Origin: Phytoactinopolyspora alkaliphila
GTDB lineage: Bacteria; Actinomycetota; Actinomycetes; Jiangellales; Jiangellaceae
Length of the DNA stretch: 64,000 nucleotides
Assembly (NCBI RefSeq): GCF_010550695.1
Contig: NZ_JAAGOB010000012.1
Location: 77,844 to 141,843 of the forward strand
Direction: 5' to 3'
Numbering within the stretch: position 1 is the first letter of the stretch; each line of letters opens with the position of its first letter. Both the position numbers and the translations under genes were made by a program. This document shows positions 18,450-26,061 of this stretch, one piece after another. The notes under the pieces were generated by a model. That model saw only the letters and a program-made list of their open reading frames with translations. It was not told the DNA's origin and ran no database searches.

Positions 18450-19577
18450 GTGAGTAGCTCTGATTCTGTCGACTCCCGGCTCGCGCCCTACGAGGCGTTG
18501 CTGGTGGTCTCGTTCGGCGGCCCGGAGGGGCAAGAAGACGTCATTCCGTTCCTGGAGAACGTCACCCGGGGCAAGGGAATCCCCACCGAACGCCTCGAGG
18601 AGGTCGGCGAGCATTACCGCGCGTTCGGCGGCAAGAGCCCCATCAATGATCAGAACCGGTCCCTCGTGGCCGGCCTCGAGCACCGGTTGTCCGAGATGGG
18701 CCTGTCCATCCCGGTGTACTGGGGTAATCGAAACTGGGACCCATACCTCTCCGACGAGTTGCGCCGCATGGCCGCCGACGGGATCACCCGGGCGGCCGCC
18801 TTTGTGACCAGTGCGTACAGCTCTTACTCGGGATGCCGTCAGTACCGGGAGGATCTTGCCGAGGCGGTCGTGGCGATGGGGCCCGGCGTGCCCCGGATCG
18901 ATCGGCTCCGGCACTGCTTCGACCAGCCGGGATTCATCGCCGCGAATGTGGACGGGGTGGTCGGCGCACTGGGTGAGATTCCGGCGGAGTCGGCCGAGCG
19001 CGCACGGCTCGTGTACGTGACGCACTCCATCCCGGTGTCCATGGCGCAGACCTCGGGGCCGGCCGGCGGTGCCTATGTCGCGCAGCACGAAGCGGTCGCG
19101 CGTACGGTGACAGAACAGGTCGCTGCCCGCACCGGCGTCGAGTATCAGTACGACCTGGTCTACTGCTCGCGCAGCGGACCGCCGGACATGCCCTGGCTGG
19201 AGCCGGACATCAACGATCACCTCGAGGCTCTCGCGGCGGCCGGAGTGCCTGGCGTGGTGATGGCTCCCATCGGCTTCCTGTCGGACCACATGGAGGTCGC
19301 CTACGATCTCGACACGGAGGCGCTGGACACCGCTGCCCGCCTCGGCCTTTCCGCGGCCCGTGCGGCCACGGCGGGCACCCACCCCGATTTCGTCGACACC
19401 GTGGTCGACTTGCTGTTGGAGCGTGCCGCCGTTGAACGCGGCGAGAGCGTGACCCGGTCGAGCATCGGACCTCCCGGTCCGTCACACGATGTCTGCCCGG
19501 CCGCCTGCTGCCCGAACCCGCGCGGCCCGAAGCCGGCGCTGTGCGGCACGGACGAACCCCCTTACCCCAGGAGCTGA
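18450..19577 (+). CDS. hemH: Ferrochelatase (coproporphyrin-type, HemH/CpfC)
   Basis: Inserts Fe2+ into the porphyrin ring; in actinobacteria the substrate is coproporphyrin III in the coproporphyrin-dependent haem pathway. About 375 residues. Visible blocks are VVSFGGPEG, YWGNRNWDPYLSDEL, FVTSAYSSYSGCRQYRED, YVTHSIPVSM, YCSRSGPPDMPWLEPDI and APIGFLSDHMEVAYDLD with the catalytic His/Glu region. The C-terminus ends with four closely spaced Cys (VCPAACCPNPRGPKPALCG), matching the [2Fe-2S] ligands of mycobacterial ferrochelatase. GTG 18450 is chosen over the long upstream extension because GGGAGG at 18436-18441 lies 8 bases before it. The inositol-phosphatase gene starts two bases after the stop. 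Confidence 0.93.
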   Translation: MSSSDSVDSRLAPYEALLVVSFGGPEGQEDVIPFLENVTRGKGIPTERLEEVGEHYRAFGGKSPINDQNRSLVAGLEHRLSEMGLSIPVYWGNRNWDPYLSDELRRMAADGITRAAAFVTSAYSSYSGCRQYREDLAEAVVAMGPGVPRIDRLRHCFDQPGFIAANVDGVVGALGEIPAESAERARLVYVTHSIPVSMAQTSGPAGGAYVAQHEAVARTVTEQVAARTGVEYQYDLVYCSRSGPPDMPWLEPDINDHLEALAAAGVPGVVMAPIGFLSDHMEVAYDLDTEALDTAARLGLSAARAATAGTHPDFVDTVVDLLLERAAVERGESVTRSSIGPPGPSHDVCPAACCPNPRGPKPALCGTDEPPYPRS

Positions 19578-19579
19578 TT

Positions 19580-20386
19580 GTGCAAAGCGCTGATGTCACG
19601 AACCTCGTCGACCTCGCGGTCGGCGCCGCCCACGAGGCCGGTGCGCTGGCCCGCGAGCGGAGGCAGGCCGTCAGCCGCATGACCGTGGCCGCGACGAAGT
19701 CGACGCCCACCGACGTGGTGACCGAGTCCGACACGGCGGCCGAGCAACTCATCCGGGACCGGCTCCTCGGCGCCCGGCCCGGAGACGCGGTCTTCGGTGA
19801 GGAGGGTGGACACAGCTCAGGCGAGTCGGGCGTCGTATGGGTGGTGGACCCCATCGACGGCACAGTGAACTACCTGTACGGGATCCCGCAGTACGCGGTC
19901 TCCATCGCCGTGCAGATCGATGGAGTGGTCCAGGGCGGCGTCGTCCACAACCCGGAGAGCGGGGAGACATGGACGGCCGTGCGCGGCTCCGGTGCGTTTC
20001 TCGACGGTTCTCCCATTTACACCACGCAGTGCAGCGAGCTTTCGCTCGCGCTGGTGGGCACCGGCTTCGGCTACGACGCCTCGCGCCGTGTCCGGCAAGG
20101 GGCGATCCTGGCGGAGCTGATCTCCGTGGTGCGTGACATCCGGCGAGCCGGCGCCGCGGCGCTGGACCTCTGTGCGGTGGCGACGGGGCGGCTGGACGCC
20201 TACTACGAGCGGGGACTCAAGCCGTGGGACCTGGCCGCGGGTGCCCTGATCGCCTCGGAGGCGGGCGCGGTGGTCAGCGGCCTTCGTGGCGAGGAAGCGG
20301 GGGAGAGGCTGACCTTCGCCGCCACACCGAAGATCGCCGAGGAGCTGCGCGACCTTCTGGAACGTCTCGGCGCCGATCAGGACTAG
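19580..20386 (+). CDS. Inositol monophosphatase family protein
   Basis: Mg2+-dependent sugar/inositol phosphatase of about 268 residues. The metal-binding motifs are GEEGG near residue 75, WVVDPIDGTVNYLYGIPQYAVS near residue 90-110, and GLKPWDLAAG near residue 215. GTG 19580 is the start: AGGAG at 19569-19573 overlaps the ferrochelatase stop region at correct spacing. The pairing with hemH is conserved but the metabolic link is unclear. The true substrate may be inositol-1-phosphate, histidinol phosphate or another sugar phosphate. The gene ends 31 bases before the 37-bp inverted repeat. Confidence 0.9.
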   Translation: MQSADVTNLVDLAVGAAHEAGALARERRQAVSRMTVAATKSTPTDVVTESDTAAEQLIRDRLLGARPGDAVFGEEGGHSSGESGVVWVVDPIDGTVNYLYGIPQYAVSIAVQIDGVVQGGVVHNPESGETWTAVRGSGAFLDGSPIYTTQCSELSLALVGTGFGYDASRRVRQGAILAELISVVRDIRRAGAAALDLCAVATGRLDAYYERGLKPWDLAAGALIASEAGAVVSGLRGEEAGERLTFAATPKIAEELRDLLERLGADQD

Positions 20387-20417
20387 CGCCCGCACCACCG
20401 GCCGTACCCGCGGCCTA

Positions 20418-20503
20418 AATGATCATGTAAACCATGTTTTCTCGTGCTTCACCATGCCTGCAGCCCTGGTGAAGCACGAGAAAACATGGTTTACATGATC
20501 ATT
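20418..20503. repeat. 37-bp perfect inverted repeat, AT-rich, between convergent genes
   Basis: The left arm at 20418-20454 and right arm at 20467-20503 are perfectly complementary over 37 bases, with a 12-base spacer. The arms are markedly A/T-richer than the surrounding DNA (for example TGATCATGTAAACCATG). The right arm runs into the last codons of the DUF3159 gene and includes its stop. It can act as a terminator for both convergent genes, but its length, perfection and base composition suggest a dispersed repeat family or a mobile-element remnant rather than an ordinary terminator. Confidence 0.9.
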
Positions 20504-21152
20504 CGGAGGGGGCCGGGTGGCGGAGGCCGGGGTGGCCGGAAGGCAGCGTCTTGCGGATTACCGCCCAGGACACCGCGAGGCAGGCCGCGATCAGCGGCCA
20601 CGTGAGCACAACCCGTGCTATCCCCAGGGCCACCACCTCGTCGGCCAGGTAGAGGGGCAGGAACACGGCGACCCGGATCAGGTACTGCATGACCCAGACC
20701 CAGCTGCCGCGTCCGTAGGCACGCACCAGGTCGGGGTCGCGCCGCCAGCGCGCCTTCTGGCCGAGGACGCCGCCGACGACGACGCCCAACAGCGGCCATC
20801 GCAGGACGATACTGACGGCCCAGGCCAGCGCGCTGGCGACGTTGCTGGCCAGCTGGATCAGGAAGAAGTCCGAGGCCCGCCCGGTGTAGAGGACCACAAG
20901 TGCCGCGATGCCGGTGGCGAGCAGGCCGACGAGCGCGGCGCGGGGCCGTGCGCCCCGCCGCAGCCGGATACCGGCGATCACGGCGGCGGCCGCGAACGCA
21001 GCGGCGATCCCGGCCCCGATGGACTCGCCCGCGACCAGCCACGCGGTGACGAAGAAGACCGGCGGGGCCGACGCGTCGACAGCCCCGGAGCGCCCTCCGA
21101 GCAGTGCGGCCAGCGACTCCGGCTCGGGCGCCGGGCGGGTCTGGTGGCTCAC
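20499..21152 (-). CDS. DUF3159 family membrane protein
   Basis: About 217 residues with five or six hydrophobic helices (PPVFFVTAWLVAGESIGAGIAAAFA, AALVGLLATGIAALVVLYTG, WPLLGVVVGGVLGQ, IAACLAVSWAVIRKTLP). The ASNVASALAWAVSIVLRWPLLGVVVG segment and the GQKARWRRDPDLVRAYGRGSWVW loop are the conserved core of DUF3159 proteins, found near the sepH/hemH region in other actinomycetes. GTG 21152 (VSHQTRP) is chosen as start; the longer frame to 21227 has no family match. Function unknown. Its stop lies inside the 37-bp inverted repeat. Confidence 0.85.
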   Translation of the reverse strand: MSHQTRPAPEPESLAALLGGRSGAVDASAPPVFFVTAWLVAGESIGAGIAAAFAAAAVIAGIRLRRGARPRAALVGLLATGIAALVVLYTGRASDFFLIQLASNVASALAWAVSIVLRWPLLGVVVGGVLGQKARWRRDPDLVRAYGRGSWVWVMQYLIRVAVFLPLYLADEVVALGIARVVLTWPLIAACLAVSWAVIRKTLPSGHPGLRHPAPSE

Positions 21153-21437
21153 GTCTGGCAGATTACTTGGCCGCTCCCACCGGCGGCTCGCGCACCAGCT
21201 GCTTCTGCGGTGCCATCCGGCCAGCACTACCGGCGACGACGCCGGCGTGGTCCTCGTGTTCTGGGCGCATTGGGTGAAGTTTGTCGGGTGCTGAACGGTT
21301 TGTCAGGGTATTGTCAGGGCGGTGTCGCTGGGCAGCTGATAGCCGCGTACGCGACGCTAATGGTCACGCGCCTTGGTCGGCGGCGCCCATCCGGGGGGCA
21401 TGGGCGCGGCCGGCCAAGCGCGCGGTAGCGCAGAACT

Positions 21438-23822
21438 CTAGATCTGATGCAACGGGGTCTCCCGGCCACGCTGCCAAGCTGCGTCGAACGCGTCGTCATC
21501 CAGCTCGGCGCGGGCCGCCGTCAGCGTGGCTTGATGCGCGGGCGCCTCGCACACAGGCACGGGCGCGCCGATGCGGTGCCGCGCCGCGGCCGCCGCTCCC
21601 AGCATGACCACCGCTTGCTTGGCTTGGTCGCGGCGGACCATCACCGCCGCGATCGCCTCCACCGTGCTCGCGGCGCGCCATTGATCGCCGAGTTCCTGGT
21701 GTATATCGAGGCCGGCGTCCAGGAGATCGGTGGCCCGGTCCAGGTCCCCGTCGCATGTGGCCAGGACACCGAGCTGATTGCGGCACCAGGCGATTCCCTC
21801 TCGGAAGCCTTCCTCCTCAGCGTGACTGAGGGCCTGCTCCAGCATGACGCGGGCATGCTGGAGGTTCTCGGTGTACAGCTCCACCACGCCGAGATTGATC
21901 AGGGACCACACGATGCCTTCACCGTCACCGAGTCGCCGGAACCGCTCGAGGGCGTCGCGGGCATGCTGGCGCGCGATGTCCCACGCCGCCCGGAGCCATG
22001 CCACGAACGCCAGGTGGTGCACGGCCCACGCGCTTCCCGCCGCGTCGTCAAGCTCGTCATAGACCGCCAGGCTCTTCCTGTGAAGATCGGCCGACGTCGC
22101 GTAGTCGCCTCGTTCCCGTGCAACGCTGCCGAGATAGCGCAGTGTCAATCCGGTGCCGGACCGGTCGCCGAGCTCGCCATACACGACTCGGGCGGTCTCG
22201 AGCATGCGCTGGGCGACGTCGTAGTCGCATTGCAAGAACGCCAGATACCCAGCACCCAGGAGTGCTTTCGCATGCCACCGCGCGTGTTCTGGCGCCGGAC
22301 CGGCATGCTCGTAGGCGGACAGCGCGGCGTCCAGCCACCCGCGCCCCTCGGTATAGTGTCCGCGCAGGTAGCAGTAGGTATAGAGGGCGCCGGCCAACTT
22401 GAGCGCCAGAACCGGGCGCCGCCGTTCCAAGGAGCGCTTCATGGCGATCCTGAAGTTGTCCAGTTCCAGGTCGAGGCGGGTGAGCCAGTCACGATGCTCC
22501 GGGCCGTGAAGCTCCGTCTCGGCCTCCTCTGCCAGGTCGATGAAATAGATGGCGTGGTGCTGTTCAACCTCGTCGCACCGGTTTGCGCGGTCCAGTTGTC
22601 CGGCCGCGAACTCCCGGATCACTCCGAACATGTCGTAGCGGGCCTCGCCCTCCGCGCGCAGAACGTTCACGAGAGACTTGTCCGCCAGCCGGCCGATCGC
22701 GTCAATGACGGGCGATGGGTCCGGCCCCGAGCGCTCCGTGGACACCGCTTGGGCCGCGGCGATGGTCCAGCCGCCGGAGAAGACCGATAGATCCGCCAGG
22801 AAGACCTGCTCAGCCGGGCTCAGCAGGTCGTAGCTCCACGCGATCGCGGCGTGCAAGGTCTGCTGGCGTTTCGGTGCCGTCCGGCTACCGGACCCCAGGA
22901 CCCGGAACGACGAGCGCAACTCCCGCGCGATCTGCTCGATGGTCAGGACGTTCACCCGCGCCGCGGCGAGCTCGATCGCCAGGGGTAGGCCTTCGAGGCG
23001 CCGGCAGACCTCCCGGACGTGTCTGGTCTCGCTGTCGGTGACTGGCGGCGCGTGCGCCGCCGCCCGGAGGGTGAACATCCGGGCGGCGTCGGACAAGGCG
23101 AGCGGCTGTACCGTCAAGACAGTCTCGCCGGGTATGCGCAAAGTTTCCCGGCTGGTCGCGACCAGCCTGACCTGTGCGCACTCCCGTATCAGGTTCTCCG
23201 ACAACGCCGCCGCCGCGTCGATCACGTGCTCGCAGTTGTCGAGGAAGATGACCGCCTGCTGGTTCTGGAGATATCCGCTGAGAAAGCCGGGCTGGGCGTG
23301 CTCCGGAGAAACGGTGAGGCCCAGGGCAGTGGCCACAGCGGTGGTGACGGTCACCTCGTCGGTGCACGAACCCAATGCCGCCCAGCTGACGATCCCCGAC
23401 GACCGATGCATCACCTCGCCGGCCGCCTCGATGGCCAGCCGGGTCTTCCCGACGCCTGCCGGGCCGGTCAGCGTGAGCAGGCGGGGGCCGGGAGGTTGCG
23501 TCAGGATGTCGACCACGTGAGCCAGCTCGGAGGTCCGGCCGATGAAATCGTCCGCCACGGCGGTGGACCGCCCGTTCGCGGCCGGCTCTGGCCGGGGACG
23601 CTGTCGTGCCGACGAGATGAACAGCTGGCGCTGCTCGCCGGAGAGTTCCAGCGCATCCGCCAGGAGACGCACGGTCAGGGGGCGCGGCGCGCGGCGCCGC
23701 CCACGTTCCAGGGCCGCCACCGCATCGCCACTGATACCGGCGCGACGTGCGAGCTCCTCCTGGGACAGTCCGGCCGCGAATCGGTGCCTTCGGAGCATGT
23801 CGGCGAAATCGGACTGCGGCAT
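21438..23822 (-). CDS. XRE-type HTH regulator with NB-ARC ATPase and TPR repeats
   Basis: A 794-residue signal-transduction ATPase (STAND type). An N-terminal helix-turn-helix, about 5-60 (GLSQEELARRAGISGDAVAALERGRR), is followed by an NB-ARC domain with P-loop TLTGPAGVGKTRLA near residue 115, a Walker-B-like VIFLDNCEHV, and the RLVATSRETLRIPGE and EGLPLAIELAAARV motifs. A winged-helix region (AWSYDLLSPAEQVFLADLSVFSGGW) leads to about ten TPR-like helical pairs to the C-terminus. Such proteins usually control nearby biosynthetic or export genes after ligand binding. ATG 23822 is the start. It is divergent from the kinase gene at 23971, with 148 bases between. The target is unknown. Confidence 0.88.
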   Translation of the reverse strand: MPQSDFADMLRRHRFAAGLSQEELARRAGISGDAVAALERGRRRAPRPLTVRLLADALELSGEQRQLFISSARQRPRPEPAANGRSTAVADDFIGRTSELAHVVDILTQPPGPRLLTLTGPAGVGKTRLAIEAAGEVMHRSSGIVSWAALGSCTDEVTVTTAVATALGLTVSPEHAQPGFLSGYLQNQQAVIFLDNCEHVIDAAAALSENLIRECAQVRLVATSRETLRIPGETVLTVQPLALSDAARMFTLRAAAHAPPVTDSETRHVREVCRRLEGLPLAIELAAARVNVLTIEQIARELRSSFRVLGSGSRTAPKRQQTLHAAIAWSYDLLSPAEQVFLADLSVFSGGWTIAAAQAVSTERSGPDPSPVIDAIGRLADKSLVNVLRAEGEARYDMFGVIREFAAGQLDRANRCDEVEQHHAIYFIDLAEEAETELHGPEHRDWLTRLDLELDNFRIAMKRSLERRRPVLALKLAGALYTYCYLRGHYTEGRGWLDAALSAYEHAGPAPEHARWHAKALLGAGYLAFLQCDYDVAQRMLETARVVYGELGDRSGTGLTLRYLGSVARERGDYATSADLHRKSLAVYDELDDAAGSAWAVHHLAFVAWLRAAWDIARQHARDALERFRRLGDGEGIVWSLINLGVVELYTENLQHARVMLEQALSHAEEEGFREGIAWCRNQLGVLATCDGDLDRATDLLDAGLDIHQELGDQWRAASTVEAIAAVMVRRDQAKQAVVMLGAAAAARHRIGAPVPVCEAPAHQATLTAARAELDDDAFDAAWQRGRETPLHQI

Positions 23823-23970
23823 CAGGCCATCTAATGAGTAACGACGGCGCTTGTCCAGAGGCAGTTCGATCTTCGGCGTGCACCGCGCCGTGTGCAGCGC
23901 CGCGCGCGACGGCTCGTGCCAGGTGGCCGCCAGCCGCACCGACGGCCGTCACCTCGTATGCTGTCGGGCG

Positions 23971-25224
23971 ATGGCGGATTCGGCGGCGGACCAATCGAAC
24001 CCAGCGGACTCAGCCCACCTGGCGGGCCTGGCGAGCCCGGGGGCGCCGAGGTTGCGTGGTCGCACGGCGGACGCCGTCCTGGCCGCGCTGACCGCTGTGG
24101 TCGCGATAGCCGGCAGCGTGTTTCCAGAGCGCGACACCGAGATCACGCCCGTCGGCTGGCTCGTGCTCATCCTGACGTGTGCTGCCCTGTACTTTCGGCG
24201 GGCCTATCCGCTCGCGGTCACCCTGGTGACCCTCGCCGGGACAGCGGCGTATCTGTTGATGCCCGATCCCGACGGACCTGTCATCATCGCGTTCGCCATC
24301 GCCCTGTACACGCTCATGGCCACCGGCCGGTTCGCCGTCGGCGCGCTCCTTGCCGCCGTGGTGATCGTGGCGTCGTTCTACGGCGAGTACAGCACCGACA
24401 CCGAGAACCTCGGTGAGCTCGGGGTGCTGTTCTTCGCTGGTTGGTTGCTGTCGGTGATGGCGATCGGAGGCGCCGTCTACAACCGGCGGGCATACCTGCG
24501 GGAGGTCGAGCGCCGCCTGCGGGAATCCGAGCTCAACCGGGTGGCGGAGCTCGAGCGGCACACTACCGAGGAGCGGCTGCAGATCGCCCGTGAGCTGCAC
24601 GATGTCCTCGGCCACACTATCTCGCTCATCCACGTCCAGGCCGGAGCGGCATTGCACCGGATGGGCAAGGACACGTCCCAGGCGGAGGAGGCCTTGAGCG
24701 CCATCAAGGCGAGCAGCCAGGAGGCGTTGCGCGAACTTCGGGCTACCCTCGGCGTGCTCCGGCAGGTGGACGAGGCCGCCCCCACGACACCGGCGCCCCG
24801 CTTGTCCAGAGTCCACGAGGTGATCGAGCGGACCCGGTCGAGCGATCTCGACGTTCATGCGGAGATCCAGGGCGAGCCGCCGGCGTGGCTTCCGTCCGCG
24901 GTCGATGTCGCGGGCTACCGCATCGTTCAGGAAGCCCTGACCAATGTCACCCGCCACGCGGACGCGTCGACGGCCATCGTCCGCGTCCGGTTCGGTTCCG
25001 AGGCCGTCGTCATCGAGGTACTGGACGATGGGCGGGGCGGTACGCGGCAAGCCGGCAGCACACCGGACGGAACGGGAGTAGGCATCATCGGGATGACAGA
25101 GCGAGCGGCATCGGTGGCGGGCGAGCTCAACGCCGGCCCTCGCGCCGAGGGCGGGTTCCGGGTCCACGCGCGCCTGCCGTACGGGACGCCGCCAGCGGAA
25201 CGTGGCGCTGAGGAGAGCACGTGA
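23971..25224 (+). CDS. NarL-type sensor histidine kinase
   Basis: A 417-residue HPK7-family kinase. Five or six TM helices fill about 25-165 with no large extracytoplasmic domain. A short coiled coil leads to the HisKA_3 motif with the phospho-acceptor His in ARELHDVLGHTISLIHVQAG, and then HATPase (VQEALTNVTRHA, VLDDGRGG, GTGVGIIGMTERA). ATG 23971 (MADSAADQ) is the start; upstream codons lack family match. The stop overlaps the regulator's GTG by 4 bases. This architecture commonly senses membrane or envelope stress. The MMPL-oxidase operon downstream is a candidate target. Confidence 0.92.
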   Translation: MADSAADQSNPADSAHLAGLASPGAPRLRGRTADAVLAALTAVVAIAGSVFPERDTEITPVGWLVLILTCAALYFRRAYPLAVTLVTLAGTAAYLLMPDPDGPVIIAFAIALYTLMATGRFAVGALLAAVVIVASFYGEYSTDTENLGELGVLFFAGWLLSVMAIGGAVYNRRAYLREVERRLRESELNRVAELERHTTEERLQIARELHDVLGHTISLIHVQAGAALHRMGKDTSQAEEALSAIKASSQEALRELRATLGVLRQVDEAAPTTPAPRLSRVHEVIERTRSSDLDVHAEIQGEPPAWLPSAVDVAGYRIVQEALTNVTRHADASTAIVRVRFGSEAVVIEVLDDGRGGTRQAGSTPDGTGVGIIGMTERAASVAGELNAGPRAEGGFRVHARLPYGTPPAERGAEEST

Positions 25225-25886
25225 TCCGGGTACTTGTCGCCGACGACCAGCGGCTCGTTCGAGCCGGATTCGGATCCATCCTCGACGGTGAGGACGACAT
25301 CCGGGTGATCGGCGAGGCCTCCACCGGCGCCGAGGCGCTGCGGCTGACCCGTGAGCTGGGTCCGGACGTGGTGCTCATGGACATCAGGATGCCGGAGATG
25401 GACGGTCTCGAGGCTACCCGGGAGATCGTTCGCGACGACGCCCTGAGCACCGTGAAGGTCGTCATCCTGACCACCTTCGACCTGGACGACTACGTCTACG
25501 GCGCCTTGCGGGCGGGAGCCAGCGGGTTCATGGTCAAGGACACCGACCCCGTCGAACTGATCCACGCGGTCCGGGTGGCAGCCCGGGGCGATGCCCTGAT
25601 CGCGCCATCGGTGACGCGCCGGTTGATCTCGGAGATCGCGGGACGGCGTGAAAGGCCGGCGCCGGCTCCGCAGCTCGAGATGCTGACCGAACGGGAGCGT
25701 GAGGTGATGACGCTCGTCGCCGCGGGCCTGTCCAACGACGAGATCGCCGAACAACTGGTACTCAGCCCCGCGACGTCGAAGACCCACGTGAGCCGGATCA
25801 TGACCAAGCTTGGCGCCCGGGACCGCGCGCAGCTCGTCGTGATCGCCTACGAGTCGGGCCTGATCACCCCGGGCTGGCTGGACTGA
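25221..25886 (+). CDS. NarL/LuxR-family response regulator
   Basis: A 221-residue partner of the preceding kinase. The receiver domain has the phospho-acceptor Asp in VVLMDIRMPEMDG (near residue 54), TTFD as switch and Lys in MVKDTDP. The LuxR-type HTH is at the C-terminus (LTEREREVMTLVAAGLSNDEIAEQLVLSPATSKTHVSRIMTKL). The start GTG lies within the kinase stop (GTGA overlap). The next gene on the strand begins 175 bases later, beyond a small stem-loop, so the MMPL operon probably has its own promoter in that gap. Confidence 0.93.
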   Translation: MIRVLVADDQRLVRAGFGSILDGEDDIRVIGEASTGAEALRLTRELGPDVVLMDIRMPEMDGLEATREIVRDDALSTVKVVILTTFDLDDYVYGALRAGASGFMVKDTDPVELIHAVRVAARGDALIAPSVTRRLISEIAGRRERPAPAPQLEMLTEREREVMTLVAAGLSNDEIAEQLVLSPATSKTHVSRIMTKLGARDRAQLVVIAYESGLITPGWLD

Positions 25887-25892
25887 CAAGCC

Positions 25893-25911
25893 TGCCCCGC
25901 CCGTCGGGGCA
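25893..25911 (+). terminator. Short stem-loop after the response regulator
   Basis: TGCCCCG and CGGGGCA form a 7-bp stem with a 5-base loop, 6 bases after the regulator stop. It may end the two-component transcript before the MMPL-oxidase operon. It is short, so the call is tentative. Confidence 0.4.
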
Positions 25912-26061
25912 CAACCTCCGTGGTACGGCCGCGCCATGAGCCACAACCCACGGTGTACGGCAGGTGTCATCCCCAGGCCGATGCCTTGAGCAGTGCCTTT
26001 GCCTCACCCTGGACGGTGTCCGAGCGGTGCGCATGTCGCGCCCGACGTGTTCAGGAGGCTG

